A stretch of DNA of 61,025 bases from Caballeronia mineralivorans PML1(12) (GCF_001028175.1 NZ_AEJF01000179.1:1-61025), one strand, 5' to 3'. Counted from the first letter of the stretch, positions 1 to 11,517 are shown. Notes: generated by a model from the letters alone, not told the origin. Numbers and translations: made by a program.

Positions 1-1
1 C

Positions 2-1021
2 GTCGGGGTGAGCGGTGCGGCGGGTAGGACCGTTGCCGAGATCGAGCTGGCTGAGACCGACATGATCACAATCGAGCGCATCCGGCGCGCGGGCAAAGCG
101 GTGGAACCGCGGCCGGACGTGATGCTGCAAGCCGACGATATCGTGCTGGTCGTCGGCCGGCGCGAGATGATGGTGGCGGCCGCTCCGAATATTGGCGAAG
201 AGGTGGCCGACACCGACGGCATCAGCGTCGTGATGCAGAACCGGCAGGGCGTGTTCACGCGCAAGGGCATGAATCACATGACAATCGCCGCGGTGCGCTC
301 GACCGTGGATCGCGACTTGCGGCATGGCGTATTCGTGCGGGAGATTCGCCGGGCGGACCAGCCGTTGCCGATTCTTCCCGAGACCCAGCTCGAGCATGGC
401 GATGTGATTACGTTCTACGGTTCGCCGCAGGATACGAAGCGCGCCGTGGACGCAGCGGGTTATGAGTTGCCCGTCACCAACAAGACCGATTTCATCTACA
501 TGGGTGTGGGAATCGTGATTGGTTTGTTGATTGGGTTGATCGTGGTGAATGTGGCCGGCGTGCCGCTGACCCTCGGATCGGGCGGAGGCTGTTTGCTGGC
601 CGGGCTGGTATTTGGCTGGATGCGAGGCAAACATCCGATGTATGGGGTGATGCCACCGGCGGCGTCGCAATTGATGAAGGATTTCGGGCTCGCGGCCTTC
701 GTGGCGGCTGTCGGTTTGAACTCCGGATTACAGGCCGTGGTGACGGTGAAGCAAAGCGGCCTCACGATCTTCTTGCTGGGTGCGATCGTCACGATATTGC
801 CGCTCGTTCTCACGATGCTGTTCGGCCGATACGTGTTGCGATATACAAACGCAGCGCTCCTGGCGGGTGCGCTGACTGGATCGCGCAGTGCGAATCCAGC
901 GTTTGGCGGCGTGCTGGATAAGGCGGAGAGCGCGGTGCCGACGGTTCCGTTCGCGATCACGTATGCGTTGGCAAATGTGCTGTTGACGCTCTTGGGACCG
1001 TTGGTGGTGGGATTGGTGTGA
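2..1021 (+). CDS. aspT: AspT-type aspartate/alanine antiporter, C-terminal part (5' end cut by window)
   Basis: The reading frame is open from base 2, so the start lies outside the window. The first ~155 residues hold the end of one TrkA-C (RCK_C) ligand-binding domain and a complete second one (hydrophobic strands such as ADDIVLVVG and HGDVITFYG). From about residue 160 there are five or so membrane segments with a Gly-rich GSGGGCLLAGLVFGW stretch, typical of the second AspT/YidE/YbjL duplicated domain. Family members sit in the inner membrane; the best studied, AspT, exchanges aspartate for alanine and is usually beside an aspartate 4-decarboxylase gene. No decarboxylase gene is visible here; one could lie upstream of the window. 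The family call is firm, the substrate is inferred. Confidence 0.82.
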   Translation, partial: VGVSGAAGRTVAEIELAETDMITIERIRRAGKAVEPRPDVMLQADDIVLVVGRREMMVAAAPNIGEEVADTDGISVVMQNRQGVFTRKGMNHMTIAAVRSTVDRDLRHGVFVREIRRADQPLPILPETQLEHGDVITFYGSPQDTKRAVDAAGYELPVTNKTDFIYMGVGIVIGLLIGLIVVNVAGVPLTLGSGGGCLLAGLVFGWMRGKHPMYGVMPPAASQLMKDFGLAAFVAAVGLNSGLQAVVTVKQSGLTIFLLGAIVTILPLVLTMLFGRYVLRYTNAALLAGALTGSRSANPAFGGVLDKAESAVPTVPFAITYALANVLLTLLGPLVVGLV

Positions 1022-1027
1022 CGAAGC

Positions 1028-1058
1028 AGTTAGTGCACGTCGCGTGCGTGCACTAACT
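1028..1058. repeat. Perfect 11-base inverted repeat after the antiporter gene
   Basis: agttagtgcac (1028-1038) and gtgcactaact (1048-1058) are exact reverse complements around a 9-base loop, starting 7 bases after the antiporter stop. There is no T-run, so it is either a weak terminator or an operator for the downstream aldo/keto reductase gene. Confidence 0.5.
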
Positions 1059-1141
1059 CGCGGCGTTGAGGCGCAACAAAATATTTGAACTGAGGCCGAC
1101 GTGCGGAGCCCAACGAAATTCAGAACGAAAGAGGATCGCCA

Positions 1142-1987
1142 ATGACTGCGCAGCAAACAACCGTTCGTCTCCCGACGGGAGAGCAAGCCCCGGCCCTGGG
1201 CCAGGGAACGTGGGAAATGGGTGAGCGTGCCAAAACCCGCAACGCAGAAATAGCAGCCTTGAAAACTGGCGTAGACCTGGGCATGACCGTGATCGATACG
1301 GCGGAAATGTACGGTGAAGGCGAGAGTGAAAAGCTGATAGCCGAGGCGTTGAAGGATCGTCGCGAAGAAATTTTCATCGTCAGCAAGGTCTATCCGCACA
1401 ACGGCAGCGAAGCCGGCGTGAAAGCCGCGTGCGAACGAAGCCTTAAGCGTCTACAGACTGATCGCATCGATTTATACCTGTTGCACTGGCGCGGCGGCGA
1501 GGATCTGGAAGGGGTCATCGGCGGCTTCGAGACGCTGAAAGCGCAAGGCAAGATCCGCCACTGGGGCGTGAGCAATTTCGACACGGAAGACATGGTCGAA
1601 CTTTTTTCACTGGAAAATGGCAACCGGTGTGCGACCAACCAGATCTTGTACAACGTCGCGCGCCGCGGTCCTGAATTCGATCTCCTGCCGTGGCTGCGCG
1701 AGCGCAATATGCCGGCGATGGCATACAGCCCCGTCGATCACGCGCGTTTGCCGAAGCAAAGCGTACTCAACGACATCGCCCAGGCCCGCGGCCTTTCTGC
1801 GATGCAAATCGCGCTCGCATGGGTCTTGCAACAACCGCAGGTCATGGCTATCCCCAAAGCCTCGACGCTGGCTCATGTGATCGAAAACGCTGCGGCAAGA
1901 GACGTGAAGCTGTCGACGGAAGAACTGAATCTCATCGACACCCAGTTCAAGCCGCCGAAATCAAAGCGCCCGCTAGAAATGCTTTAA
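1142..1987 (+). CDS. Aldo/keto reductase
   Basis: A 281-residue cytosolic NAD(P)H-dependent oxidoreductase of the aldo/keto reductase superfamily, acting on aldehydes or ketones of unknown identity. The catalytic tetrad is visible: Asp52 and Tyr57 in DTAEMYGEGESE, Lys82 in VSKVYP, His115 in LLHW. The C-terminal part carries the expected IPKAS cofactor-phosphate loop. The ATG is preceded by AAGAGGAT at good spacing. It is transcribed alone, 120 bases after the antiporter gene, and converges with the next gene at a 13-base gap. The family is certain; the physiological substrate cannot be told from sequence. Confidence 0.92.
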   Translation: MTAQQTTVRLPTGEQAPALGQGTWEMGERAKTRNAEIAALKTGVDLGMTVIDTAEMYGEGESEKLIAEALKDRREEIFIVSKVYPHNGSEAGVKAACERSLKRLQTDRIDLYLLHWRGGEDLEGVIGGFETLKAQGKIRHWGVSNFDTEDMVELFSLENGNRCATNQILYNVARRGPEFDLLPWLRERNMPAMAYSPVDHARLPKQSVLNDIAQARGLSAMQIALAWVLQQPQVMAIPKASTLAHVIENAAARDVKLSTEELNLIDTQFKPPKSKRPLEML

Positions 1988-2000
1988 GCCTTGATGCGTT

Positions 2001-2420
2001 CTACATGCAAGCGTGATGCGAATGCACGGACCCGAGCACGGCGACCTCGGCCGGTGTGCGCTTGAGCGACGCTTCATCGACTTGTTTGGCGTCGGCGAGG
2101 AATTCATCGACCAAGGTCGAGACGGGCGTGTTGCTCAGGCACAGCGAAACGCGCTGTGTTTCATTGGCCTTCAGTTGCGAACGCTGGCCCAGGAACAGCA
2201 CGCCATATTGGTATCCGCGCACAATGCCGCGCACGGCTCCCACGCATTGTCCTTGCGCAGTGTTATCGGATTTCTTCGAACATTCCTGCGCGAGCGTGTA
2301 GGCGGAAAAACTCGGATCGACGGTAGGTTGCTGAGTGTTTTGCTGTGCGTTCGCTACCGAGGCGCAGCCCAGCGCAGTGACAGCTGCAAACGCGAATGCT
2401 GCGGAGAAGTTTCGCTTCAT
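2001..2420 (-). CDS. Exported Rap1a/Tai-like small protein
   Basis: A 139-residue protein. An upstream in-frame ATG exists at 2435, but GAGGGA lies 7-8 bases before the ATG at 2420, so that start is chosen. The N-terminus is a clear Sec signal peptide (MKRNF, hydrophobic core, ASVANAQ cleavage site). The mature part has four cysteines, including a C...C pair flanking a QGQCVGAVRGIVRGYQ segment. This resembles the Rap1a/Tai family of periplasmic immunity proteins that neutralise type VI secretion amidase effectors. No effector or secretion gene is adjacent. The resemblance is recalled from short motifs, so immunity function is only a suggestion; it could be a general periplasmic protein. Confidence 0.55.
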   Translation of the reverse strand: MKRNFSAAFAFAAVTALGCASVANAQQNTQQPTVDPSFSAYTLAQECSKKSDNTAQGQCVGAVRGIVRGYQYGVLFLGQRSQLKANETQRVSLCLSNTPVSTLVDEFLADAKQVDEASLKRTPAEVAVLGSVHSHHACM

Positions 2421-2501
2421 GTTGTGGTCCCTCATGTCGAACGTTGAACTCGATATGAGGGAACGAGCGCCGATTGGTTCCTTCTACTTTGGCGCTGCGT
2501 G

Positions 2502-4574
2502 TCATTCAAGCTTTTGCAAGCGCCTCAATTCTTCTACCGGGATGTGGCATCGAATCCGGTGGCCATCGGCTGCGTGCGCGTACGGCGGTTCCTGCTGCTC
2601 GCAGATCGCCCCGATCTTGCGCGGACAGCGCGTATGAAACACGCAACCCGACGGCGGGTTGGCCGCGCTCGGCAACTCGCCCGAGAGACGGATGCGCTCG
2701 CGCGCGTGCGGTTTGTCATCGATTGCAGGAACCGACGACAACAGCGCTTCGGTATAAGGATGATGCGGGCCGTCGAAGACATCGGTCGCCCGGCCGATCT
2801 CCATCAGCCGCCCGAGATACAGCACCGCGATACGATCTGACAAATAGCGCACCACATGCAGATCGTGCGAGATGAACACGTAACTCACGCCACGTTCGCG
2901 CTGCAGGTCGGCGAGCAGATTCAGGATCGCGGCCTGCACGGAGACATCGAGGGCGGATGTCGGCTCATCGCAGACTACTACGCGCGGATCGCCGGCAAAG
3001 GCTCGCGCAATCGCCACGCGCTGTTTCAACCCGCCCGACAGCTGGCGCGTGCGCGAACTCAGATAACGTTCGGGCAAACGCACGGCGGCGGTCAGCGATT
3101 GCAGCCGCGCTTCCTTCGCCGCCCCGCGCAACGCACCGAGTTTCGACAAGGACCGCGCGATCAGCCGGCGCACCGAATGCGCCCGGTTCAACGCTGAATC
3201 CGGATTTTGGAACACAATCTGCAGCGACTTCACCTGTTCGTCGTTACGGCTTGTCACGCGGGCGGGCAGGGTGGCGCCATCGAGTTCAATGGAGCCGCCC
3301 GCATCGGGCGACAACAAGCCCAGCAACAGCTTCGCGAGTGTCGTTTTACCGCTGCCTGACTCGCCGACGAGTCCAAGCGTTTCGCCCAGCGCCAGTTCAA
3401 GCGATACATCGTGCACCGCCCGCAGCGATTCCCCGCCGACATGAAACGTCTTCGATAAATTCTCCGCGCGCAATGCAACGGGCGCGTCGGTCCGGTCGAT
3501 CGCCGCGCTCAAAACTTCCGGCGTTGCGCGCGGTAATTCGGTCGCACGCTCATGGTAATGACAGCGCGACATCTGGTCGCCATGCGCGGCGGATACGCGA
3601 TACGGCGGTGGCGCGTCACGATGACAACGCTCATCGGCGAGCTTGCAGCGCGGCGCATAGATACACCCTTGCGTCACCGTGCCCGGCAGCGGCAGCGAAC
3701 CGGGAATGGTGTCGAGCCGGCCCGTGTCCTTGCTGCGTCCGGTGGTTGGCAGGCAGCGCAGCAAACCCACCGTGTACGGATGCCGAGGCTTCGCGAACAC
3801 ATCGCGTGTCGTGCCTTCTTCGACGAGTTTCCCTGCATACAACACGCCGACGCGATCGCACATTCGCCCGATCACCGCGAGGTTATGGCTGATGAAAAGC
3901 ACCGCCGTGCCGAGTTCCTCGCGTAGCTGAGCGATCAGGTCGAGCACCTCGGCTTCGACTGTTGCATCGAGGCCGGTCGTGGGTTCGTCGAGGATCAGCA
4001 ACTCGGGATTACACGCAAGCGCCATTGCGATCACCACGCGCTGCTGCATGCCGCCCGACAATTGATGTGGATAACTATCCATCACGCGTTCGGGCGACGA
4101 GATACGCACGCGCCGCAAGATGTCGATGGTGTGTTCCAGCGCCTCGTTCACCGAGGCGCCTGCGAGTTCGAACGCTTCGGACACTTGCCGCGCGATCGTC
4201 AGCGACGGATTCAGCGCGCGGCCCGGGTCCTGATAAACCATGGACACCGCGTTGGCACGCATGTGCCGCAACGCGTCGGCGTTCATCGAAGCGATGTCGC
4301 GGCCGGCGATTGATATCTTGCCCGCCTTCACCCGGCCGTTGCGCGGCAGATAACGCAGTATCGCGAGTGCCGCAGTGGACTTGCCGCAACCGGATTCGCC
4401 AACGAGCCCATACGCTTCGCCGCGTTTCACCCGCAGCGAGATGTCCTGCAATACCTCGCGATCGCGGCCGCGCATGCGGTATGCAACCGTCAGGCCGACG
4501 ATGGTCAGCGCATCGGTTTCAGCGCTCTTCGATCCATCGAAGACCGGGAAGGCCGATGGCGGCGGTCCGTTCAT
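2502..4574 (-). CDS. Fused two-domain ATPase of peptide/nickel-type ABC transporter (DppD-DppF fusion)
   Basis: A 690-residue cytoplasmic protein with two complete oligopeptide-type ATPase domains in one chain. The first has Walker A GESGCGKST, signature LSGGMQQR and Walker B LLILDEPTTGLD. The second has Walker A GESGSGKTT, signature LSGGLKQR and VVVCDEPTSALD. Each ends in the Cys-containing oligopeptide-transporter C-terminal extension (CIYAPRC, CVFHTRC). The start ATG overlaps the upstream permease stop in an ATGA, with AAGGAG 10 bases before, so a longer open frame to 4715 is rejected. In E. coli Dpp and Opp the two ATPases are separate genes. It should energise the two permeases encoded just upstream. 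Confidence 0.9.
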   Translation of the reverse strand: MNGPPPSAFPVFDGSKSAETDALTIVGLTVAYRMRGRDREVLQDISLRVKRGEAYGLVGESGCGKSTAALAILRYLPRNGRVKAGKISIAGRDIASMNADALRHMRANAVSMVYQDPGRALNPSLTIARQVSEAFELAGASVNEALEHTIDILRRVRISSPERVMDSYPHQLSGGMQQRVVIAMALACNPELLILDEPTTGLDATVEAEVLDLIAQLREELGTAVLFISHNLAVIGRMCDRVGVLYAGKLVEEGTTRDVFAKPRHPYTVGLLRCLPTTGRSKDTGRLDTIPGSLPLPGTVTQGCIYAPRCKLADERCHRDAPPPYRVSAAHGDQMSRCHYHERATELPRATPEVLSAAIDRTDAPVALRAENLSKTFHVGGESLRAVHDVSLELALGETLGLVGESGSGKTTLAKLLLGLLSPDAGGSIELDGATLPARVTSRNDEQVKSLQIVFQNPDSALNRAHSVRRLIARSLSKLGALRGAAKEARLQSLTAAVRLPERYLSSRTRQLSGGLKQRVAIARAFAGDPRVVVCDEPTSALDVSVQAAILNLLADLQRERGVSYVFISHDLHVVRYLSDRIAVLYLGRLMEIGRATDVFDGPHHPYTEALLSSVPAIDDKPHARERIRLSGELPSAANPPSGCVFHTRCPRKIGAICEQQEPPYAHAADGHRIRCHIPVEELRRLQKLE

Positions 4575-5434
4575 CGTTCGAGTACTCCTTGAATGCCATC
4601 GGCGACGAGGTTCACGCCCACTACCAGCGTGGCGATCGCGGCGGCGTCGAATACGACGGTCCACCATGCGCCACCCGCCATCAGGGTGTAGGACTCGGAG
4701 AGTGCGAGACCCCAATCCGCTGATGGCGGCTGGATGCCGAAGCCGAGAAACGACAGCGTGGCGACCGCAAAGATGGCATAACCGAGCCGCACGGTAGCTT
4801 CCACGATGATCGGCTGCAGCACGTTCGGCAGGATCTCCGCGAACATGATGTAGAACGCATTTTCACCGCGCAATTGCGCGGCCAGCACGTAGTCGAGATT
4901 GCGTTCGGCGAAGACGGCGGCACGCACGGTGCGCGCCGTGATCGGCGTGAAGGTAATGCCGATCACGAGGATCACTGTCATGTTGCTCGCGCCCACGGCT
5001 GCCAGCGCGAGCAGCGCGACGATTACCAGCGGCAACGCCAGCACTGCATCGATCAGCCGGCCGATCACGTTGTCCACCCAGCCATCGAAGTAGCCGACGA
5101 TCAGGCCCACCGCAGTCCCCGCCACCGTGCCGAGCAACGTCGCCAGTGGCGCGATGGTGAGAATGTCGCGAGCACCCACGATCACGCGCGCGAACACATC
5201 GCGGCCTAGTTGATCCGTGCCGAACCAGTGCGTGCCATCGGGCGGCGTGAGGGAATTCAATGGGTCAGAGGCATACGGGTCTTGCGGCACGACCCAATGA
5301 CCGATCAGCGCGCACGCGACCCAGAACAGCAGGATCAGCGCACCGACCACAAACGTAGGCGAGCTTAGCAGGGCCTTGGTGCGCTCGAAACGCGGCCCCT
5401 TATGCGGCACGGGAGTAGCGGTCGCTGTACTCAT
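4571..5434 (-). CDS. Peptide/nickel-type ABC transporter permease, DppC-like
   Basis: A 287-residue inner-membrane protein with about six membrane segments. It has the N-terminal region typical of DppC/OppC permeases (segment near residue 30, then DPYASDPLNSLTPP and HWFGTDQLGRDVFARV) and the cytoplasmic EAA-type loop around AQLRGENAFYIMFAEILPN that contacts the ATPase. It overlaps both neighbours by four bases (ATGA at each junction), indicating translational coupling within one operon. It pairs with the DppB-like permease. The transported solute is not evident. Confidence 0.92.
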   Translation of the reverse strand: MSTATATPVPHKGPRFERTKALLSSPTFVVGALILLFWVACALIGHWVVPQDPYASDPLNSLTPPDGTHWFGTDQLGRDVFARVIVGARDILTIAPLATLLGTVAGTAVGLIVGYFDGWVDNVIGRLIDAVLALPLVIVALLALAAVGASNMTVILVIGITFTPITARTVRAAVFAERNLDYVLAAQLRGENAFYIMFAEILPNVLQPIIVEATVRLGYAIFAVATLSFLGFGIQPPSADWGLALSESYTLMAGGAWWTVVFDAAAIATLVVGVNLVADGIQGVLER

Positions 5435-6471
5435 TGTGCGTTCCTCACCCGCAAGCGCGGATTTAGCACGACATACAACGCATCCGCGATCAGGTTCGCC
5501 GCCGTATAAATCACGCCGACGCTCAGCACGCCCGCTTCGAGCATCGGAAAGTCCTTGCCCTTGGCGGCGTTATAAATCAGCGACCCGATGCCCTGATAGT
5601 GGAACAGCGTCTCCACGACCACCAGCCCGCCGATCATATAACCGAGTTGCGTCGCGGCGACGGTGACGGTCGGCAGCAGCGCGTTGCGCAGCACGTGCCG
5701 CATGATCACCACGCGGCGCGGCAGCCCTTTGAGGATCGCGGTGCGTGTGTAGTCGGCATCGAGTGCTTCAACCGTACCGGCCCGGGCCATTCGCGCGATG
5801 TATCCGAAGAACACCAGCACCAGCGGCAACACGGGCAGGATCAGATGCTTCAGCTGGACGAACACATTCGATCCGGGAGGAAACGTGGCTTCGATAGGCA
5901 GCCATTGCAGCCAGATGCCGAACACGAGGATCAGCACGATCGACGAGACAAACTCCGGCACGACCGTCGCCGATAACCCCGCAATACTGATGGTCCTGTC
6001 TATCCATCGCCCTTCGTGCAGCGCGGCATAAACACCGCCGGCAATGCCGAGCGGCACGACGACGATAAACGCGAGCGCACCGAGCTTGGCCGAATTCAAC
6101 AGCGCGTCGCCTATAAACGGCGCCACCGGCGCGCGATACGAATACGACTCGCCCATGTCGCCGCGCAGGAAGTGCCCGATCCAGCCGGCATATTGCGTGA
6201 GCAAGGGCCGGTCGACGCCGAGTTGATGATTGAGCGCGGCGACCGCGCGGGCGTCGGCGAGCGGGCCGAGGATCGCTCGGCCGACATCGCCGGGAAGCAA
6301 CTGTCCGCCCACGAACACGATCACCGACAACAGCCACAACGTGATGATCGCCAGCAGCAGCCGCACGCCGATAAACCGCACGATGCGCGCAGCACTCCCG
6401 CCGTCGCTGCGCGAGTTCACTTTCGTCACTTTCGGCGCACCTGGCGCTGCGGGAGGAGAGACCGTGTTCAT
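5431..6471 (-). CDS. Peptide/nickel-type ABC transporter permease, DppB-like
   Basis: A 346-residue inner-membrane permease of the DppB/OppB type: first membrane segment near residues 30-55, a periplasmic region containing LLPGDVGRAILGP and DRPLLTQYAGWIGHFLRGDMGESY, then five more segments and an EAA-type loop near TRTAILKGLPRRVVIMRHVLRN cut into its usual length. About 30 extra polar residues precede the first membrane segment. It follows the binding-protein gene by 55 bases and overlaps the DppC-like gene by four. Start ATG with GAGGA about 11 bases before. Confidence 0.92.
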   Translation of the reverse strand: MNTVSPPAAPGAPKVTKVNSRSDGGSAARIVRFIGVRLLLAIITLWLLSVIVFVGGQLLPGDVGRAILGPLADARAVAALNHQLGVDRPLLTQYAGWIGHFLRGDMGESYSYRAPVAPFIGDALLNSAKLGALAFIVVVPLGIAGGVYAALHEGRWIDRTISIAGLSATVVPEFVSSIVLILVFGIWLQWLPIEATFPPGSNVFVQLKHLILPVLPLVLVFFGYIARMARAGTVEALDADYTRTAILKGLPRRVVIMRHVLRNALLPTVTVAATQLGYMIGGLVVVETLFHYQGIGSLIYNAAKGKDFPMLEAGVLSVGVIYTAANLIADALYVVLNPRLRVRNAQ

Positions 6472-6526
6472 GATCGGAGCGTCCTCGGGTCAGGCTTCAT
6501 CGAGCGCGAGACTCAAAAAGAACCGG

Positions 6527-8203
6527 CTACGCGCCGATAGTCGCGCGTTCGAAATACAACTGCGAGATAGCGTTGAAGCGCACGCCTTTCACGTTCGCTC
6601 GCGTGACGATCAGCTGATCGTAGAAATACGGGATCACGACGGGGGTTTCGTCGAGCAACAGGTTCTGGATTTGTCCCGAGAGTTTTTTCTGCGATGCCAC
6701 GTCGAGCGCCGCCACAAAATCCGCCACGAGCTTGTCGTACTGCGCATTCTTGAAATGCGCGGCGTTCCAGGTGCCTTCACTGGTAAGCGGTGCGTTAAGA
6801 AATACGTTCGGCACGCCGCGATGCCCATAGTCCGTGATGCCCAGGGGCGAATCGAGCCAGTCCGACTTGCCGTACGTGCCTGCGCCGTAATACAGCTCCT
6901 GGCTTTCCACCTTCAAGGTGATCCTGATGCCGACCGCCTTCGCCGCGTTCTGGATCACGACGGCGAGATCGGGAATCTCCATGTACTTCTCGGTCGTGAG
7001 CGTGACGTCGAAACCGTTCGGCACGCCCGCTGCCGCGAGCAGTTGCTTCGCCTTCGCGACATCGAGCTTGCGCTGCGGCACGGACAAATCGCTGGACGGA
7101 AACACCGGCGAGAACGGACTGTCGTTACCCAGTGCAGCGTGGCCCTTGAACAGCCCCTTCACCATCACGTCGCGATTCAACGCCAGCGCCAGTGCCTGGC
7201 GCACGCGCTTGTCCTTGAACGGACCGGTGTCGGTGCGCATATGCATTTGCCGATGCGCACTCGACTTCACGCCCAGCACCTTGAACTCGGGATTGGTCAT
7301 CATGCTGACGCCGCCCTGCACGGTGAAGTCGCTCATCACGTCGGCTTGCCGGCCTTGCAGCGCGAGTAGTTGCGACTGCAGGTCGGCGTAGAACGCGAAC
7401 GTCACGCGCTCAGGCAGAGCCTTTTCGCCCCAGTAATCGGGATTGCGTACGAACGCCGCGCCCACTTTCGGCGTGTACGACTCGAACCTGAACGGTCCCG
7501 TGCCCGGAAACGACTTCTCATACGTGCCGCTGAAATTCGCCGGCAGGATCACGGCGTTGTACGTATCCGATGAAACGTAATACGGGAAGTTGCCATTGGG
7601 AGCGTCGAGATGAAACTCGACTGTCATGTCGTCAATAACCTTCACCGATCCCTTTGACAACACCCCCTTCAGCACCGAAAGCGCCGCCGAACCGCTGGCG
7701 GGATCGGCGAGCCGGTTGAACGTGGCGGCGACGTCCTTGGCGGTCATCGACTGGCCGTCGTGGAACTTGACGTTCGGGCGCAGCTTGAACGTCCACACAT
7801 CGCCCTTCGCGTTGGGTGCCCATGAAAGTGCGAGGGAAGGGCGGAGCTTGAGCTCCTGACCGTCATCGTCGATGAGAAATTCGCCTGTCTGATTGATCAG
7901 CGCGAGGCCGGCGGCGTCGGTGACGGTGAGCGGATCGACCGCGCCCGCAGGTGTCAGATGCGCGACGCGGATCGTGCCCCCGGGTTTGCCCGCAGGCGCT
8001 TGCGCGCGTGCGCGTGGCATGCCGATCAAGCCACCGGCGGCCATCGACAAGCCCAGCAAGCTCGCATGCCGCAACAGCTCGCGTCGCGACAGCCGGCCGG
8101 CCTTGAATTCGTCGATGGCATGATTGCCCAGTTCTCCCGCCGCACTCCTGGATTGCTCGAGCGCTGCATCGAAGGGGAAAAGCGAGGTGGCGGTTTTCTT
8201 CAT
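6527..8203 (-). CDS. Periplasmic solute-binding protein of peptide/nickel-type ABC transporter
   Basis: A 558-residue SBP_bac_5 family protein. The N-terminus has about 35 residues before a twin-arginine-like signal (LSRRELLRHASLLGL, then AAGGLIGMPRARAQA), so export may be by the Tat system. Family features include the region WTFKLRPNVKFHDGQSMTAK and FSFP-like GTGPFRFESY. It is the first gene of the four-gene transporter operon on this strand. The ligand could be a peptide, a glycoside or another small molecule; nothing nearby decides this. A promoter should lie in the 245 bases before it, where I see no convincing match. Confidence 0.9.
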   Translation of the reverse strand: MKKTATSLFPFDAALEQSRSAAGELGNHAIDEFKAGRLSRRELLRHASLLGLSMAAGGLIGMPRARAQAPAGKPGGTIRVAHLTPAGAVDPLTVTDAAGLALINQTGEFLIDDDGQELKLRPSLALSWAPNAKGDVWTFKLRPNVKFHDGQSMTAKDVAATFNRLADPASGSAALSVLKGVLSKGSVKVIDDMTVEFHLDAPNGNFPYYVSSDTYNAVILPANFSGTYEKSFPGTGPFRFESYTPKVGAAFVRNPDYWGEKALPERVTFAFYADLQSQLLALQGRQADVMSDFTVQGGVSMMTNPEFKVLGVKSSAHRQMHMRTDTGPFKDKRVRQALALALNRDVMVKGLFKGHAALGNDSPFSPVFPSSDLSVPQRKLDVAKAKQLLAAAGVPNGFDVTLTTEKYMEIPDLAVVIQNAAKAVGIRITLKVESQELYYGAGTYGKSDWLDSPLGITDYGHRGVPNVFLNAPLTSEGTWNAAHFKNAQYDKLVADFVAALDVASQKKLSGQIQNLLLDETPVVIPYFYDQLIVTRANVKGVRFNAISQLYFERATIGA

Positions 8204-8448
8204 CGGGCTGTCCGGTTCGGGGTTCGGTTGTTGTTTTGACTCGACGACCCTGCGCCCGCTGGGTGAGGGCGGCGCAAGGACGGAATCGGATGCGCTTTCA
8301 GTTTAGCGGAGCAAATCGTGTTCCGATTCGCTGTGCGTGATCACGGTCCAATTTATTGCGCATGCTGTGGGACCGGCGCGACGGTGCGGAAAGGCTTGCG
8401 CACCCCAAGCGTCAGGAAGGCGGTAAAAATTCCGCTCCATGATTTCCT

Positions 8449-8937
8449 TCAATGCTGATGCGGATGTTTATGAATTGGATCGACCCAGAACACTTCCTCG
8501 GGCTCCTCCACCGCGTCGATATTCAGATTCACCACCACCGCTTCGTTGTCACTGCGCACGAGTACGCATTCGAGCGGTTCATCGGTGCGCGCATTGATCT
8601 CCTGATGCGGCACATACGGCGGCACGAAGATGAAATCGCCCGGTCCGGCCTCCGCGGTAAATTCCAGATGATTGCCCCACTTCATGCGAGCCTGTCCGCG
8701 CACGACGTAGATCACGCTTTCCAGCGCGCCGTGATGATGCGCGCCGGTTTTTGCATTCGGGTGAATCGTGACCGTGCCCGCCCAGATTTTCTGCGCGCCC
8801 ACGCGCGCCGCGTTGATCGCCGCCGCGCGATTCATGCCGGGCGTCTGCGCGGTGTTGGTGTCGAGTTGATCGCCTTTGATCACCTTGACGCCGTTCTCGC
8901 GCCAGTCGGTGTGCTCGTGCTGATGTTCGTCGCTCAT
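8449..8937 (-). CDS. Cupin-domain protein
   Basis: A 162-residue single-domain cupin. Metal-binding motifs are visible: GAHHHGALESVIYVVRG (first cupin motif, three His and a Glu) and PGDFIFVPPYVPHQE (second motif with His). The N- and C-termini are His-rich (DEHQHEHTD; HKHPHQH). The open frame runs back to 9078, but GGAG lies nine bases before the ATG at 8937 and the upstream part overlaps the EF-G terminator, so the shorter form is chosen. Cupins of this sort bind a metal and act as dioxygenases, isomerases or sensors; no specific role can be assigned. Confidence 0.85.
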   Translation of the reverse strand: MSDEHQHEHTDWRENGVKVIKGDQLDTNTAQTPGMNRAAAINAARVGAQKIWAGTVTIHPNAKTGAHHHGALESVIYVVRGQARMKWGNHLEFTAEAGPGDFIFVPPYVPHQEINARTDEPLECVLVRSDNEAVVVNLNIDAVEEPEEVFWVDPIHKHPHQH

Positions 8938-9003
8938 TTTCTTCATCTCCGCCGATCTGTAGATAAGCGCTGCCGATCCGCCAATTTGCCGATAAACGCC
9001 GGT

Positions 9004-9043
9004 AAACAAAAGTCCGTTGCCGCCGGAAGGCAACAACGGACTT
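9004..9043 (-). terminator. Rho-independent terminator of the EF-G gene
   Basis: On the minus strand aagtccgttg (9043-9034) pairs exactly with caacggactt (9019-9010), followed by TTTTGTTT. It begins about 40 bases after the EF-G stop. Confidence 0.8.
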
Positions 9044-9083
9044 CGCTCAATCGTCGAACCCGACGTTCGAACGTACAATGCGC

Positions 9084-11189
<2,106 letters not shown>

Positions 11190-11517
11190 TTGAACCTCCT
11201 GTTGATTGGTTGGAGCTTTGAAACCCGAACCGGGCTCGATGGCCCGGACGGTGGCTCCGGAGCGAAGCTTTGTCGTGCTTCGTGGTCGCTTCGCTGGTTT
11301 ATTAGGATAGCGCGTCGACAGGGTCTTTGCAGGATTCTTGCCAGGTCGGCGAAAAAGATGAATCTTTGATGACCTAAGGCGGCGTCCTGTGCTGCGCACA
11401 AGCAAAAAGCCGGCGCGCGCTAAAAAGCGGGCGGCCGGCTTCAGGCGCGACTGGGCGCGGGTGTCTCGCAGACGACTACAGCGCGCGAGACCTGTTCAGG
11501 CGTAATCCTGGCGATGC
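11190..11517. other. Intergenic region between EF-G and DUF192 genes
   Basis: 328 bases without a credible gene. It holds the EF-G ribosome binding site (AGGAGG, 11195-11200, minus strand), presumably its promoter, and the terminator of the DUF192 gene. No other structure is evident. Confidence 0.6.
11401..11441 (-). terminator. Rho-independent terminator of the DUF192 gene
   Basis: On the minus strand aagccggc (11441-11434) pairs with gccggctt (11414-11407), followed by TTTTTGCT. It lies about 75 bases after the DUF192 stop. Confidence 0.82.

Noticed and set aside
2502..4574. Fused ATPase as an artefact of a lost stop codon
   Set aside because: The reading frame is continuous with normal codon use through the linker, and both domains retain all motifs.
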